The notes under the pieces: model-generated
Databases searched by the model: none
What the model was told of the DNA's origin: nothing
What the model saw: the letters and a program-made list of their open reading frames with translations, nothing else
Program-made: the position numbers and the translations under genes
Shown here: piece by piece, positions 17,327 through 25,424 of the stretch
Layout: every line of letters starts with the position of its first letter
Numbering within the stretch: the first letter of the stretch is position 1
Source: Sphingobacteriaceae bacterium
Lineage (GTDB): Bacteria; Bacteroidota; Bacteroidia; Sphingobacteriales; Sphingobacteriaceae
Assembly (NCBI GenBank): GCA_017745075.1
Contig: JAGIAD010000002.1
Location: 434,001 to 498,000 of the forward strand
DNA length: 64,000 nucleotides
Direction: 5' to 3'

Positions 17327-18070
17327 TTACTCTACATAAAACCATGGGATATTAAATAAACCTTTTTTTAGATCGATATTTATGGTTTGACCGGTTTGGA
17401 TTCCGTTGTACTGATCGCTTGTAACAGAAATTTCTTCCTGATCGTAATGATGCCCCCAGGGCGTAACTTCTAGAATATACGATTTCGACCTTCTGCTCCT
17501 GCTAATCCTTTTATTTACCACCTCGGCTTGGTAAACAGTCGGTTCCGAATTGTCATAAACACAGTTTGCCCCATAAGTGCCGGCATAACTATAAAGAAAA
17601 ACATTAACAATAAGCGATAAGTAAATCCAGGTTTTGCTTTTATCGGTATTGATGATATGATTATGTGTAGCAAAAAGAATAATCAGCATGATTGCAAAGG
17701 CTATGGTACCGGGTATGATCAAACTATAAAAGCTTTCAAATTTATAATCGATAATTACACGGAACAGGATAGCCCATGCGGCAATGTCTATAAAATCGGC
17801 TACATCGTATTTATCATTCCCATCCTTGTCTTTCCAAATTTCTACCAAACTGGCAATACTTGGCCTGCCTGTTAAACCATTTAATATAAGGCCAATAATT
17901 GGCATGCAGAGCAATACTGTAAAAAGGATCTCGTAAGGCTTTGGGAAAAATAAGAACCATACACTTAAACCAATGGTAAGGTATTCTAACCAGTTGAGTT
18001 TATGAAAGGTTAATTTAGAGAAGGTAACTTTACTGCGCTGTTGTCGTCGGTCTCTGCTGGCTTTGCTCAT
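17327..18070 (-). CDS. Hypothetical multi-pass membrane protein, 247 aa
   Basis: Starts with a very basic cytosolic tail (MSKASRDRRQQRSK). Five or so helices follow (about 30-46, 48-65, 92-106, 115-135, 145-162) and then a C-terminal beta-rich soluble region from about residue 170, ending in DLKKGLFNIPWFYVE. The loop KDKDGNDKYDVADF resembles an EF-hand-like acidic loop but is not a complete motif. Family unknown. Its start is one base past the upstream gene's stop, so the two are almost certainly co-transcribed. Confidence 0.7.
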   Translation of the reverse strand: MSKASRDRRQQRSKVTFSKLTFHKLNWLEYLTIGLSVWFLFFPKPYEILFTVLLCMPIIGLILNGLTGRPSIASLVEIWKDKDGNDKYDVADFIDIAAWAILFRVIIDYKFESFYSLIIPGTIAFAIMLIILFATHNHIINTDKSKTWIYLSLIVNVFLYSYAGTYGANCVYDNSEPTVYQAEVVNKRISRSRRSKSYILEVTPWGHHYDQEEISVTSDQYNGIQTGQTINIDLKKGLFNIPWFYVE

Positions 18071-18071
18071 A

Positions 18072-18458
18072 TTAATTATCTGTATTTTTCAAAACATGCT
18101 GCAAAAAACTTTGGAAATTGCTGTAGCCATTTTTTTCCGGATATTCAAGGTCTAGCATCTTTCCATTTCCCGTATCAAATATTTGCCAGCCGTAAAGTTT
18201 TGCAATTCTTGCTAACTCAAAAAGCGCTTCCTCGCCATAAAGGCTAAATATCTTATTGCTTACTGGCTCTTGATCAGCATAATAAACTATTGCGTAGTTA
18301 TCGCCTTTTATTTCATGCTGATTTTTATCCGCGGTAATATTGTTAAAGTGCTTTTCTAAAATTGCGTTAAAATCTACTGCTACAAGCAATTCTTCATCAA
18401 CTTCTTCAACTGCATGTATTTTTTGTTTCGAACTGAATATTACAATATCCCAACTCAT
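18072..18458 (-). CDS. Hypothetical protein, 128 aa
   Basis: A soluble acidic protein starting MSWDIVIFSSKQKIH, without signal peptide. It has two beta-alpha units and conserved-looking aromatic stretches (GDNYAIVYYADQEP, ELARIAKLYGWQIFD, GNGKMLDLEYPEKNG). I do not recognise a named family; similar short MSWDI proteins exist as hypothetical proteins. It is immediately upstream of the 247-residue membrane protein and its start lies 2 bases from the duplicated pseudogene block, so recombination ended at this gene. Confidence 0.68.
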   Translation of the reverse strand: MSWDIVIFSSKQKIHAVEEVDEELLVAVDFNAILEKHFNNITADKNQHEIKGDNYAIVYYADQEPVSNKIFSLYGEEALFELARIAKLYGWQIFDTGNGKMLDLEYPEKNGYSNFQSFLQHVLKNTDN

Positions 18459-18460
18459 AT

Positions 18461-18588
18461 GTTTTTATATCACCTGTTAGTTTTTGATCGGAAATGGTTG
18501 CTTGCACTCATGCAGCTGCTAAAGGACACAATGAATAAATGAGATAAGATGTGTGTCTTTTAGAAGGAATCGTTTGAAAAGAAAGCAT
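18461..18588 (-). pseudogene. 5' fragment of the exported-protein gene (duplicate of 16976-17106)
   Basis: Start codon at 18588. The copy keeps the beginning of the signal-peptide region, but one base is lost in the AATGAATAAA stretch and two in the GCATGCAGC stretch, which breaks the frame. It stops abruptly at 18461 against the 128-residue gene. Its upstream region (18589-18676) is also duplicated. Confidence 0.8.
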
Positions 18589-18676
18589 GATGGTTAATTT
18601 AGTCCCCGTAAGATAGAAATTTTATAGCTTTTTTAGTTAAGCAAAAGACAAACCTAACGGCGGATAGTTAAATGAT
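18461..18676 (-). repeat. Second copy of the 218-bp local duplication
   Basis: Same orientation as 16976-17193, about 1.48 kb away, with the four-gene orphan set between the copies. Consistent with a past tandem duplication of a cassette followed by deletion of most of one copy. Confidence 0.85.
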
Positions 18677-19184
18677 GCCCAAAAACATGCAATCATCCAC
18701 AGGCTTGAATGCCTAGAATGGTGACTTTCACGGTTTAACCACAGAGATCGCGGAGAGAAGGCACAGAAATACACAGAGCTGGATGGTTATTTTTTTTTGC
18801 AATTATATTCGGACTTCGGTCTCCTGACTTTTTACTATTTAACCACAGAGATCGCGGAACTGACAATTTACAAAGAAAAATCTGCGAATATCTGTGTAGT
18901 CTGCGAGGGACTTATAGTTATTCTCCCGCAGATTTAAGATGATGAGCGCAGAGCTTTGGAATGTTGTAATTGTTGTATGTCGTTGTTGTGAACAGAAGGG
19001 TAGCGGGGGTATTCTTTGCAACATTATCTTCGGACTTCGGTCTCCTGACTTTCGGACTAACCACAAAGCAATCTTTTCTGCGTGCATCTGTTTAATCAGC
19101 GGGAACCAATATTGTCATTCTGAACGCAGTGAAGAATCTTTATTTAACCTAACGTTTGACGGATTGGTTTTTGACTGATTATCT
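18677..19184. repeat. Cluster of dispersed intergenic repeats
   Basis: AACCACAGAGATCGCGGAG units at 18737-18780 and 18841-18860; the 100-bp block 18859-18959 matching 15798-15897; two copies of GGACTTCGGTCTCCTGACTT (about 18810 and 19030); and a TGTCATTCTGAACGCAGTG unit at 19113-19141. No gene supported. Confidence 0.7.
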
Positions 19185-19376
19185 TTAACGTTTAACATCG
19201 GCTGGTGCATTTGTGGTCGAATCGGCTGTAGAATCTGTATGTGTACTGTCGACTATTTTGCTGGTATCGGTATATTTATGCATGGTATCGGCGTTTTCCT
19301 GGTCAGCTTTTTTACCCGTACATGCTGATAATATTAAGCCTAATGCTGCCATTAATATTATTACTTTCGTTTTCAT
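19185..19376 (-). CDS. Small Thr/Asp-rich lipoprotein, 63 aa
   Basis: Starting at the internal Met (19376) gives MKTKVIILMAALGLILSACT, a classic lipoprotein signal with lipobox LSAC and Cys19. The mature 45 residues are low-complexity and hydrophilic (THTDSTADSTTNAPADVKR), with no aromatic core, so they are probably disordered. An upstream in-frame Met at 19421 would ruin the signal peptide, so the shorter start is preferred. Function unknown; small lipoproteins of this kind are common in the phylum. Confidence 0.65.
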   Translation of the reverse strand: MKTKVIILMAALGLILSACTGKKADQENADTMHKYTDTSKIVDSTHTDSTADSTTNAPADVKR

Positions 19377-19421
19377 ATCAAATGTTATTAGTGTACTTAT
19401 ATAATCCCTTTTAAAAGGCAA

Positions 19422-19709
19422 TTGTTTTGGTAATTGTTAATTAGTCGGGAGTCTGAGGTGCGATGGCTAAACTCAATTTCTTTTTAACCACAAAGGTCAC
19501 GGCGTAAAGAACACTAAGAGCGCGGAGGAGGAGTACCGGCGGGAATATTTTATTACTCTCAAAAGGTACGTCATTGCGAACTGAAGGGGAGATAATGTGA
19601 TGGCGTGAAGCAATCTTTTCAGAAGAACATTTGAGTAGCTTATTCTAAAAAGCACAAGTCAGGCCATTGCAAGGGCTTAGGCGCTAAGACTTGTGCTAAA
19701 AAGAGATAT
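19422..19709. repeat. Intergenic repeats
   Basis: Contains AACCACAAAGGTCACGGCG (19485-19530) and a CGTCATTGCGAAC...GTGAAGCAATCTT unit (19569-19617). Nothing coding is seen. Confidence 0.55.
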
Positions 19710-20789
19710 TTAATCTTTCACTAACCTTACCGCACAGCCTGTGGTCTTGCTATAATCGGTTACACGTGGTTCGCTGTATTTATTAAAATCAAGGTAGTAG
19801 GCAAAGCTGTCGCCACTCGATTTGGTGGTTGATGACCACCAGTAGCTTAACCATATCCCATACTTGAATGATTGACCGCCGCCATATTCATCTCCACCTG
19901 CGCTACCGTTAGTCAGTAAATTAAGACCTGATGAGTTATCGCCATTGCCATGCGCAAATTGGTACGAATCTTTGATGTCCCAGCCGGTAGTACCACGCAT
20001 TTTTTTACCCGCTACCTTTTCGCCACCTAAAGCAGCAATAAGTGTTAAAAATTCGCTGCTGCTGGGTACATGCCAGCCTGCAGGTGCTAAACCACGACGA
20101 TCGGTAACTGCGTAAAAGTTGTAAAGCTTGCCGTATTTCTTTTCGTTACTGGGGTCGAAATTCAGATAGCAATAAGCCGGAATCTTTTCCCTGCTTACCT
20201 TTTCCCATTCTTTCTGGTTGGCAGCATAATAGATCTGTTCGCCATTTCTATAGGTGCTTACATTTAAATTGGTGCTGGTCCATATCTGGTTACCAATTTT
20301 TACCGGACCCGTAATTTCAGGTGAGGCGTTGTATATTTCGTTTAACTGTGCCGCCTGGGCTGAATTGCAGCTCCAAACAAAGTTAGTGGGCTGTATACCG
20401 CCACTTCTTTTTACACATTCTTTAATGGCGATGGCATCAGCCTCTTCTTTGGTTTTAGCTAAACCCCAGCCAAATGCTGTACCTACATTACCATCAATGG
20501 TGCGGTAGGCTGCGCAACCTGTACCTGAGTACGTAAGCACAATACTGCAGGCACCGCCTCGTTTGGTACACTCGTCGATGGCTCTTTTTTCGGCTTCCGG
20601 CCGGTTTGGCTGATCGAAGGAGAAGCCGTAATAAAAACCATTTGACCGGTCTATTGCTAACGCTCCATATTTAGTTTTAACAGGAGCAGTCGCTTTGGCA
20701 GGCGATTTCTTTACCTGCGCCATCACATCACATGCCGTTGCCAATAGCACAAGTACTGGTGCCATCAGCAGGAGTTTGTTTACTTTCAT
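19710..20789 (-). CDS. Exported DUF4189-FISUMP protein
   Basis: Taking the Met at 20789 gives 359 residues with signal peptide MKVNKLLLMAPVLVLLATACDVMAQ-type ending (lipobox TAC possible). An N-terminal DUF4189 domain follows (about 40-150: YGALAIDRSNGFYYGFSF, cysteine-rich, two repeats of EAEKRAIDECTKRGG type). The C-terminal half is a Fibrobacter succinogenes major paralogous (FISUMP) domain with IGNQIWTSTNLNVSTYRNG, GRLYNFYAV-like and GWHVPSSSEF motifs and a final CAVRLVKD. FISUMP domains are surface-exposed C-type-lectin-like folds in Bacteroidota. Joining them to DUF4189 is uncommon in my experience. Function unknown. Confidence 0.8.
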   Translation of the reverse strand: MKVNKLLLMAPVLVLLATACDVMAQVKKSPAKATAPVKTKYGALAIDRSNGFYYGFSFDQPNRPEAEKRAIDECTKRGGACSIVLTYSGTGCAAYRTIDGNVGTAFGWGLAKTKEEADAIAIKECVKRSGGIQPTNFVWSCNSAQAAQLNEIYNASPEITGPVKIGNQIWTSTNLNVSTYRNGEQIYYAANQKEWEKVSREKIPAYCYLNFDPSNEKKYGKLYNFYAVTDRRGLAPAGWHVPSSSEFLTLIAALGGEKVAGKKMRGTTGWDIKDSYQFAHGNGDNSSGLNLLTNGSAGGDEYGGGQSFKYGIWLSYWWSSTTKSSGDSFAYYLDFNKYSEPRVTDYSKTTGCAVRLVKD

Positions 20790-20846
20790 ATTCAAAATTG
20801 TTTGTTTATTGCAAGCGAATTTGCCAAATTTTATACGCAACATCAA

Positions 20847-21001
20847 TACCGTCTATTGGGTATATTTTTAAGTAATCGGGAGTCGGTTGACCGAGGTCGG
20901 AAGTGAGTGTGCCTCACTCAAAAGATAGGTCATTGCTGAACAGAAGGGGGAGGGATAATATCGTGGTGCGAAGTGATTTTTTACCTATATTTATTCAACT
21001 A
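20847..21001. repeat. Intergenic repeats before the tRNA-like sequence
   Basis: Contains ATCGGGAGTCGGTTGACCGAGGTCGG and a decayed CATTGCTGAACAGAAGG...GTGCGAAGTGATT unit (20927-20976) of the CGTCATTGCGAA family. Confidence 0.45.
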
Positions 21002-21070
21002 GGCTTCTAGCTCAGTTGGTAGAGTAACTCTTGAGTTATGGGTTCAGGGTTCGAGTCCACCCTGAAAGTC
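21002..21070 (+). pseudogene. tRNA-like pseudogene (Lys/Leu-type remnant)
   Basis: GGCTTCTAGCTCAGTTGGTAGAG reproduces a tRNA acceptor start and D arm, and GGGTTCGAGTCC is a T-arm core. The anticodon region reads TAACT-CTTG-AGTTA: the stem is perfect but the loop has four bases instead of seven, so no anticodon is presented. The T stem is also broken (an extra A before CCCTG) and the acceptor stem has mismatches. No functional tRNA is expected. It lies directly upstream of a methyltransferase gene. Confidence 0.65.
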
Positions 21071-21115
21071 ATAATATCACTTATTGTAAGTTGAACGAAT
21101 ATAAAACTAATCGTT

Positions 21116-21940
21116 ATGAACGATACTTTGACAAAAGATCCTTCGGCTAATTTGCCGGGAGGTACTGCTACTCATTACGATGAGTTTTTTGGTCCATTAT
21201 TCTTCGAACCCTATGCTATAGAAGTTGCAAAACGAATTCACTCCATCCCGGTTTCGGTCGTGCTCGAAATTGCAGCAGGTACAGGTCGTGTTACCCGTCA
21301 TATTCGGGAGCATATTCCGTACTCAGCAAAGCTAATCGCTTCAGATATTAGCGATGAGATGTTGGTCGTAGCCAAAAAAAAATTGAGCCATTTTGATATT
21401 GATTGGCAAAGTATTGATGCCCAGCAACTTCCTTTTAACGATAATAGTATAGATTTGATTGTTTGCTGCTTCGGGTATATGTTTGTTCCTGATAAACCGA
21501 AAGCATTTGCAGAAGCCTATCGGGTTTTAAAACCAGGTGGCATGTTCTTATTTACAACCTGGGATAAACTGGAGAATAATGCTGCATCTTATACTGTCAG
21601 ATCTATTGCAATGAAATATTTAGATGGGTGGTCCTTGCCCGAATCACATAATCTTGCAACCTCGATGAATAATGAAGCGATTATAACACCATTACTAAAG
21701 GATGCGGGCTTTGCAAAAATATCAATTGAAAAAGTAAAACTTTTTTCCGTAAGTCCAACCGCAAAGGAAGCTGCATGCGGTTTGGTAGAGTGGGGGCCTG
21801 TTTACGAGGAGATCAAAAAACATAATCCTGACTGTATAGACGAGATAAAAATTAAGGTGGAAAAAGAACTTGCTGAAAAATTCGGAGCTGCTCCCATGAT
21901 CGCTCCAATAAGCGCTGTATTCAGTCAAGCGTGGAAATAA
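21116..21940 (+). CDS. Class I SAM-dependent methyltransferase (Methyltransf_11 type)
   Basis: A 274-residue protein. Motif I VLEIAAGTGRVTRHI (about residues 49-63), motif II IASDISDEM, motif IV NSIDLIVCCFGYMF, motif V/VI EAYRVLKPGGMFLFTTWD. A substrate-specific C-terminal extension of about 110 residues follows. The closest resemblance is to UbiE/arsenite- or small-molecule methyltransferases without the arsenic cysteines. Substrate unknown. The gene is isolated: a decayed tRNA sits upstream and a CCGTAGTG/CACTACGG hairpin downstream. Confidence 0.85.
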   Translation: MNDTLTKDPSANLPGGTATHYDEFFGPLFFEPYAIEVAKRIHSIPVSVVLEIAAGTGRVTRHIREHIPYSAKLIASDISDEMLVVAKKKLSHFDIDWQSIDAQQLPFNDNSIDLIVCCFGYMFVPDKPKAFAEAYRVLKPGGMFLFTTWDKLENNAASYTVRSIAMKYLDGWSLPESHNLATSMNNEAIITPLLKDAGFAKISIEKVKLFSVSPTAKEAACGLVEWGPVYEEIKKHNPDCIDEIKIKVEKELAEKFGAAPMIAPISAVFSQAWK

Positions 21941-21946
21941 TAAGAA

Positions 21947-21992
21947 CCCCTTCCTCTCCGTAGTGTTCAGCGCAGCGTCACTACGGAGTAAC
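21947..21992 (+). repeat. CCGTAGTG/CACTACGG hairpin element
   Basis: TCTCCGTAGTGTTCAGCGC then GCGTCACTACGGAGT forms an 11-13-bp hairpin after the methyltransferase gene. The same palindrome arms occur in the 45.5-kb tandem array and at 61.9-62.0 kb. It may act as a terminator, but there is no T run. Confidence 0.65.
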
Positions 21993-22070
21993 AAAGAGGA
22001 TTAAGTTATGAATACCCAATTACTCTTCTAAAACCTAAAGAACAAATCAGTATCTGGTTTTGTCTACTTA

Positions 22071-22104
22071 TTTGTTATGCATGCATTATAAAACTGTATC
22101 TTTG
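22071..22104 (+). promoter_or_regulatory. Bacteroidota promoter for the FUSC gene
   Basis: TTTG (22071-22074) and TATCTTTG (22097-22104) match the -33 and -7 boxes with a 22-base spacer, 38 bases before the ATG. The best-formed promoter in this window. Confidence 0.65.
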
Positions 22105-22141
22105 CAGCGTTTAAGCATAATCAGTATTCACATCATTATTC

Positions 22142-24217
22142 ATGGGCAAAAACAGCATCGGCTCTACCATTACTTATTTCTTTCTAGGCGAATATTTTTC
22201 TGATGCACTGCGCACTACTATTACGGTTGTGTTGCCCATCATTTTGTTTTTTTACCTGGGTAATGCCGATGCAGCAAAAGGGATAGGTGTAGGCGCCTTA
22301 CTCATTAGCCTGACTGATTTACCCGATAACCGCTTAAATAAACTCAAAACTGCGGTATGGAGTATTTCGGTTTTCTTTTTAACTACGCTGGTGGTATCGT
22401 CAGTTTTAGACCGGGTTTACCTCACTGCCATTGTGGTGGTGCTGGCCGCCTTTAGTTTTTCAATGTTTGCTGTGTATGGGCAAAAACTGGCCTTAATTGG
22501 TACCATGGCTTTAATTGTGTGTACCTTTACCATGGGCCTGCACCCTGCGCGACCTTTGTATTTTAGTACCTGTATCTTAATAGGAGGGCTGTGGTATTAT
22601 ATCATCAGTTTAATCCAGACCTTGCTTCGCCCGTACCGCTCGCTGCACCATGCTATTTTTGAATGTTTAATGAGCAGTGCCGAATTTCTGCACATTAAAG
22701 CCAAAAATTACGATGTAAGCGTACCGCTCGATCTGCAGCAGAAAGCAGCCATTAAGCTGCATATCAAAGTAAATCAGAAACACGAGCTGATCCGCAATTT
22801 GCTGCTTACCGATAAGTATGCCATGAACCCTGATAATGCCAAGGGGCAGTTGTTGTTGGAGCGCGCAAGGTTGCTGATCGATTTATATGAACAGTTAAAT
22901 GCCGTACATTACGATTATGGCCTGGTACGCAAAACCCTTAACGAGGGAGCCAGTTTGCAATTGATTGCTACGCTGATTGAGATTTTAGCCAAAGAGCTGG
23001 AGCAATTGGGAAGGCATGTACGCTCGGCCAAAGCTTACAAGGGCGAGCTAGCCACCAATGTGGCCTACCACCAAAACCGGGTACTGTTGCTGCAGGAGCT
23101 GGAACGATTAAACGAAACCCAGCGGTTAATTGTGCTCAAAGTAATGGCCAATATGAATGATATTGTGCGTATTATTGAAATGATCAGGGGCAATGAGCAT
23201 GTACCCGAAAAGGAGCAGCAAGAGTTAAGCGGCACCATCGCTTACCCCTTGTTTATTACCGGCGATCGCTTTTCGGTTAAAGAACACCTGACCTTAAAAT
23301 CGCCCATATTCAGATTTTCGCTTCGGCTGGCCATTTGTTTCCTTTTTGGTTTTCTGCTCATCTGGCAGTTAGAACCCAGCAAATACAGCTACTGGCTTTT
23401 TTTAACACTGGTAATTGTGGCGCGGCCCAAATTTTCAATCACCTGGAAACGCAACCTGCAGCGCTTAAAAGGAAGCATGGGCGGTGTGGTTATTGGTTTG
23501 GTACTGGTTTACCTGATTAAAAGCCCAGCAGTGTTGTTGTCATTTTCGGTTGTTTTCTTGTTGGGTTTTTATGCTTTTAACCGCTTAAATTATACCATTA
23601 GCGTACTGTTTATTACCCCGGCGGTAATTTTAACACTGGGCAGTTACCAGGGGCATTTTGATCATATTGTGCACGACCGCATTATGTTTACGCTGTTGGG
23701 CTGTATAATTGCCATTTTTGCTACTTACCTGTTTCCGGTATGGGATAGCAGGCAGCTGAAAGCAAAAATTGCTAATGCCGCGAAGGCCAGTATTCATTAC
23801 CTTGGAGTGGCTATTCAAAACAGAGCCGAACGCGATGAAAACCAATCGCGCATGGCCCGTAAAAATGCTAATTTAAGCTTATCTGCCCTGAGCGAAGCCA
23901 TAGAATCAGCCAGGCAGGAACCCATCCAGAAACACATCGATTTTAATGGCCTTTACGATGTACAGGCCATTATATACCAGATCAATGCCATTATTACATC
24001 TATATACCTTTCACTTAACCATAAGGCCGGGCAAACCGATCCATTTTTGGTTAAACAAATTGTGGGTAACCTGAGTAATGAAGCTAGATTAAAAAATGAT
24101 GCAGTACCACATGTTGATGCCATGGATGTAAATCATGATGATCATTCTACCAAGCAAAAGCTGGTGCATATTGCCGCTTTATCATTGGATTTCAAGAGGT
24201 TTAGTGCTGGTTTCTGA
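22142..24217 (+). CDS. FUSC-family (YccS/AaeB-like) inner-membrane protein
   Basis: A 691-residue protein with two hydrophobic blocks of about six helices (about 15-165 and 385-530). Each is followed by a long soluble region, matching the FUSC/YccS layout. Polar helices such as FHLTLKSPIFRFSLR precede the second block. Family relatives are linked to efflux of aromatic acids (AaeB) or fusaric acid, but most YccS-like members have no known substrate. No membrane-fusion partner gene is adjacent, unlike classical aaeAB, so export by the same mechanism is not certain. Confidence 0.87.
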   Translation: MGKNSIGSTITYFFLGEYFSDALRTTITVVLPIILFFYLGNADAAKGIGVGALLISLTDLPDNRLNKLKTAVWSISVFFLTTLVVSSVLDRVYLTAIVVVLAAFSFSMFAVYGQKLALIGTMALIVCTFTMGLHPARPLYFSTCILIGGLWYYIISLIQTLLRPYRSLHHAIFECLMSSAEFLHIKAKNYDVSVPLDLQQKAAIKLHIKVNQKHELIRNLLLTDKYAMNPDNAKGQLLLERARLLIDLYEQLNAVHYDYGLVRKTLNEGASLQLIATLIEILAKELEQLGRHVRSAKAYKGELATNVAYHQNRVLLLQELERLNETQRLIVLKVMANMNDIVRIIEMIRGNEHVPEKEQQELSGTIAYPLFITGDRFSVKEHLTLKSPIFRFSLRLAICFLFGFLLIWQLEPSKYSYWLFLTLVIVARPKFSITWKRNLQRLKGSMGGVVIGLVLVYLIKSPAVLLSFSVVFLLGFYAFNRLNYTISVLFITPAVILTLGSYQGHFDHIVHDRIMFTLLGCIIAIFATYLFPVWDSRQLKAKIANAAKASIHYLGVAIQNRAERDENQSRMARKNANLSLSALSEAIESARQEPIQKHIDFNGLYDVQAIIYQINAIITSIYLSLNHKAGQTDPFLVKQIVGNLSNEARLKNDAVPHVDAMDVNHDDHSTKQKLVHIAALSLDFKRFSAGF

Positions 24218-24764
24218 TCATGAATTTAATTGTTTGTCAGTCTGTCCAAAGGACTCCTACGGAGAGCCGAGTCGAAGATCTTGTCAGAAGTTAATTTTTA
24301 AAATGTAATTTATACATAAAAGATCCTTCGACTATTTAGAATAGTGTGCTGCGGCAGTATGCGTTTCCATCTAGCAAGGCCTCAGCACTGTATCACCGTT
24401 CTATTTAAATCCGGCCTAATAAATTTTTCGGGCTTCACTGACCAAGCCCTACTACTGGCTTTGAAAGAAAAATTTTCAGCCGGCATTTTTTGTTACTTTT
24501 TGATGCCAAAAAGTAAGAGCCCTTCGGCGGCGGTGAGCCGAGGAAAGACTGCGCCTTAGGACAAGAGAAACAACTGTAATTTATTCATATTGATTTTTAT
24601 ACAAATAAATTATCCCTCAGGATAACAGATCCCCGGCAATTACCTCCGTGTCTAATCCGTGCCTTCATGGCAACCATATCACAAACCAGCCGTAATAAAT
24701 TTGTTTGATTTAACCACAGCCACCGGTATAATGTTATATTGTGCCCGGTTTAATACAAAATAAT
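24218..24764. repeat. Intergenic region with the inverted copy of the 205-bp element
   Basis: 24333-24556 is the reverse-complement relative of 12297-12505 (CCCTTCGGCGGCGGTGAGCC at its end). Just before it is GACTCCTACGGAGAGCCGAGTCGAAG-type sequence, and just after is the ATTATCCCTCAGGATAAC stretch (about 24590-24628) similar to 4506-4550. No gene supported. Confidence 0.75.
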
Positions 24765-25424
24765 ATGAAAAGACTATCCTTCATTCTACTTTTTCTCTCT
24801 TTTTTTACCACAGCTACTTTTGCACAAAAGAAACCCAACTTTTGGGATGATGTACAGGTAATTAAAAAGTACGATCAAATGTATAAACCACCTGTAAACC
24901 CGGTGCTTTTTGTGGGGAGTTCATCTATTCGCAAATGGGACGACTGTACACAGATTTTTGCCAAATACAATGCCTTAAACCGGGGGATTGGCGGTGCGGT
25001 GATTAACGATATTACCTATTATTTAAATGATATTGTTTTCCCGTATCAACCTAAACAGATTGTACTTTATGTTGGAGAAAACGACCTGCCCAATGATGCG
25101 GTAACACCCGACACCGTGTTGAACCGAACCATTAACCTGTACAAAGCCATCAGGGCAAAACTGCCAACTGTGCCTATTGTATACATTTCAATTAAACCAA
25201 GCCCAAGCCGCGATAAGTTTAAAGAAAAAGCAGTGACTTCAAATACTTTAATCAAACAGTTCCTTGCAGGCGAAGCCAATACCAAATTTATTAATATCTA
25301 CCCTTTAATGCTTACCAAAAAGGGCCAGCTGCGCCCTGAGCTTTTTGTTAGCGATATGCTGCACATGAATGCTGCCGGTTATGCCATTTGGCGAAAAGCA
25401 GTTGAACCATATTTACTTAAGTAG
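24765..25424 (+). CDS. SGNH/GDSL-type esterase, exported
   Basis: Starting at the ATG at 24765 gives 219 residues with a signal peptide (MKRLSFILLFLSFF...TFAQ). SGNH blocks are visible: block I VLFVGSSSIRKW (nucleophile Ser), block II with RGIGGA, block III VGENDLP (Asn), and block V SDMLHMNAAGY (Asp/His). This is the Lipase_GDSL_2 / PAF-acetylhydrolase-like subgroup common in Bacteroidota, acting on esters of carbohydrates or lipids in the periplasm. The upstream in-frame Met at 24741 would add eight residues before the signal peptide and is less likely. Confidence 0.87.
   Translation: MKRLSFILLFLSFFTTATFAQKKPNFWDDVQVIKKYDQMYKPPVNPVLFVGSSSIRKWDDCTQIFAKYNALNRGIGGAVINDITYYLNDIVFPYQPKQIVLYVGENDLPNDAVTPDTVLNRTINLYKAIRAKLPTVPIVYISIKPSPSRDKFKEKAVTSNTLIKQFLAGEANTKFINIYPLMLTKKGQLRPELFVSDMLHMNAAGYAIWRKAVEPYLLK

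Noticed and set aside
18939..19178. 79-codon plus-strand frame
   Set aside because: Consists of known repeat words including TGTCATTCTGAACG; no coding signal.
21002..21070. Functional tRNA
   Set aside because: The anticodon loop is four bases and the T stem and acceptor have mismatches, so it is called a pseudogene.
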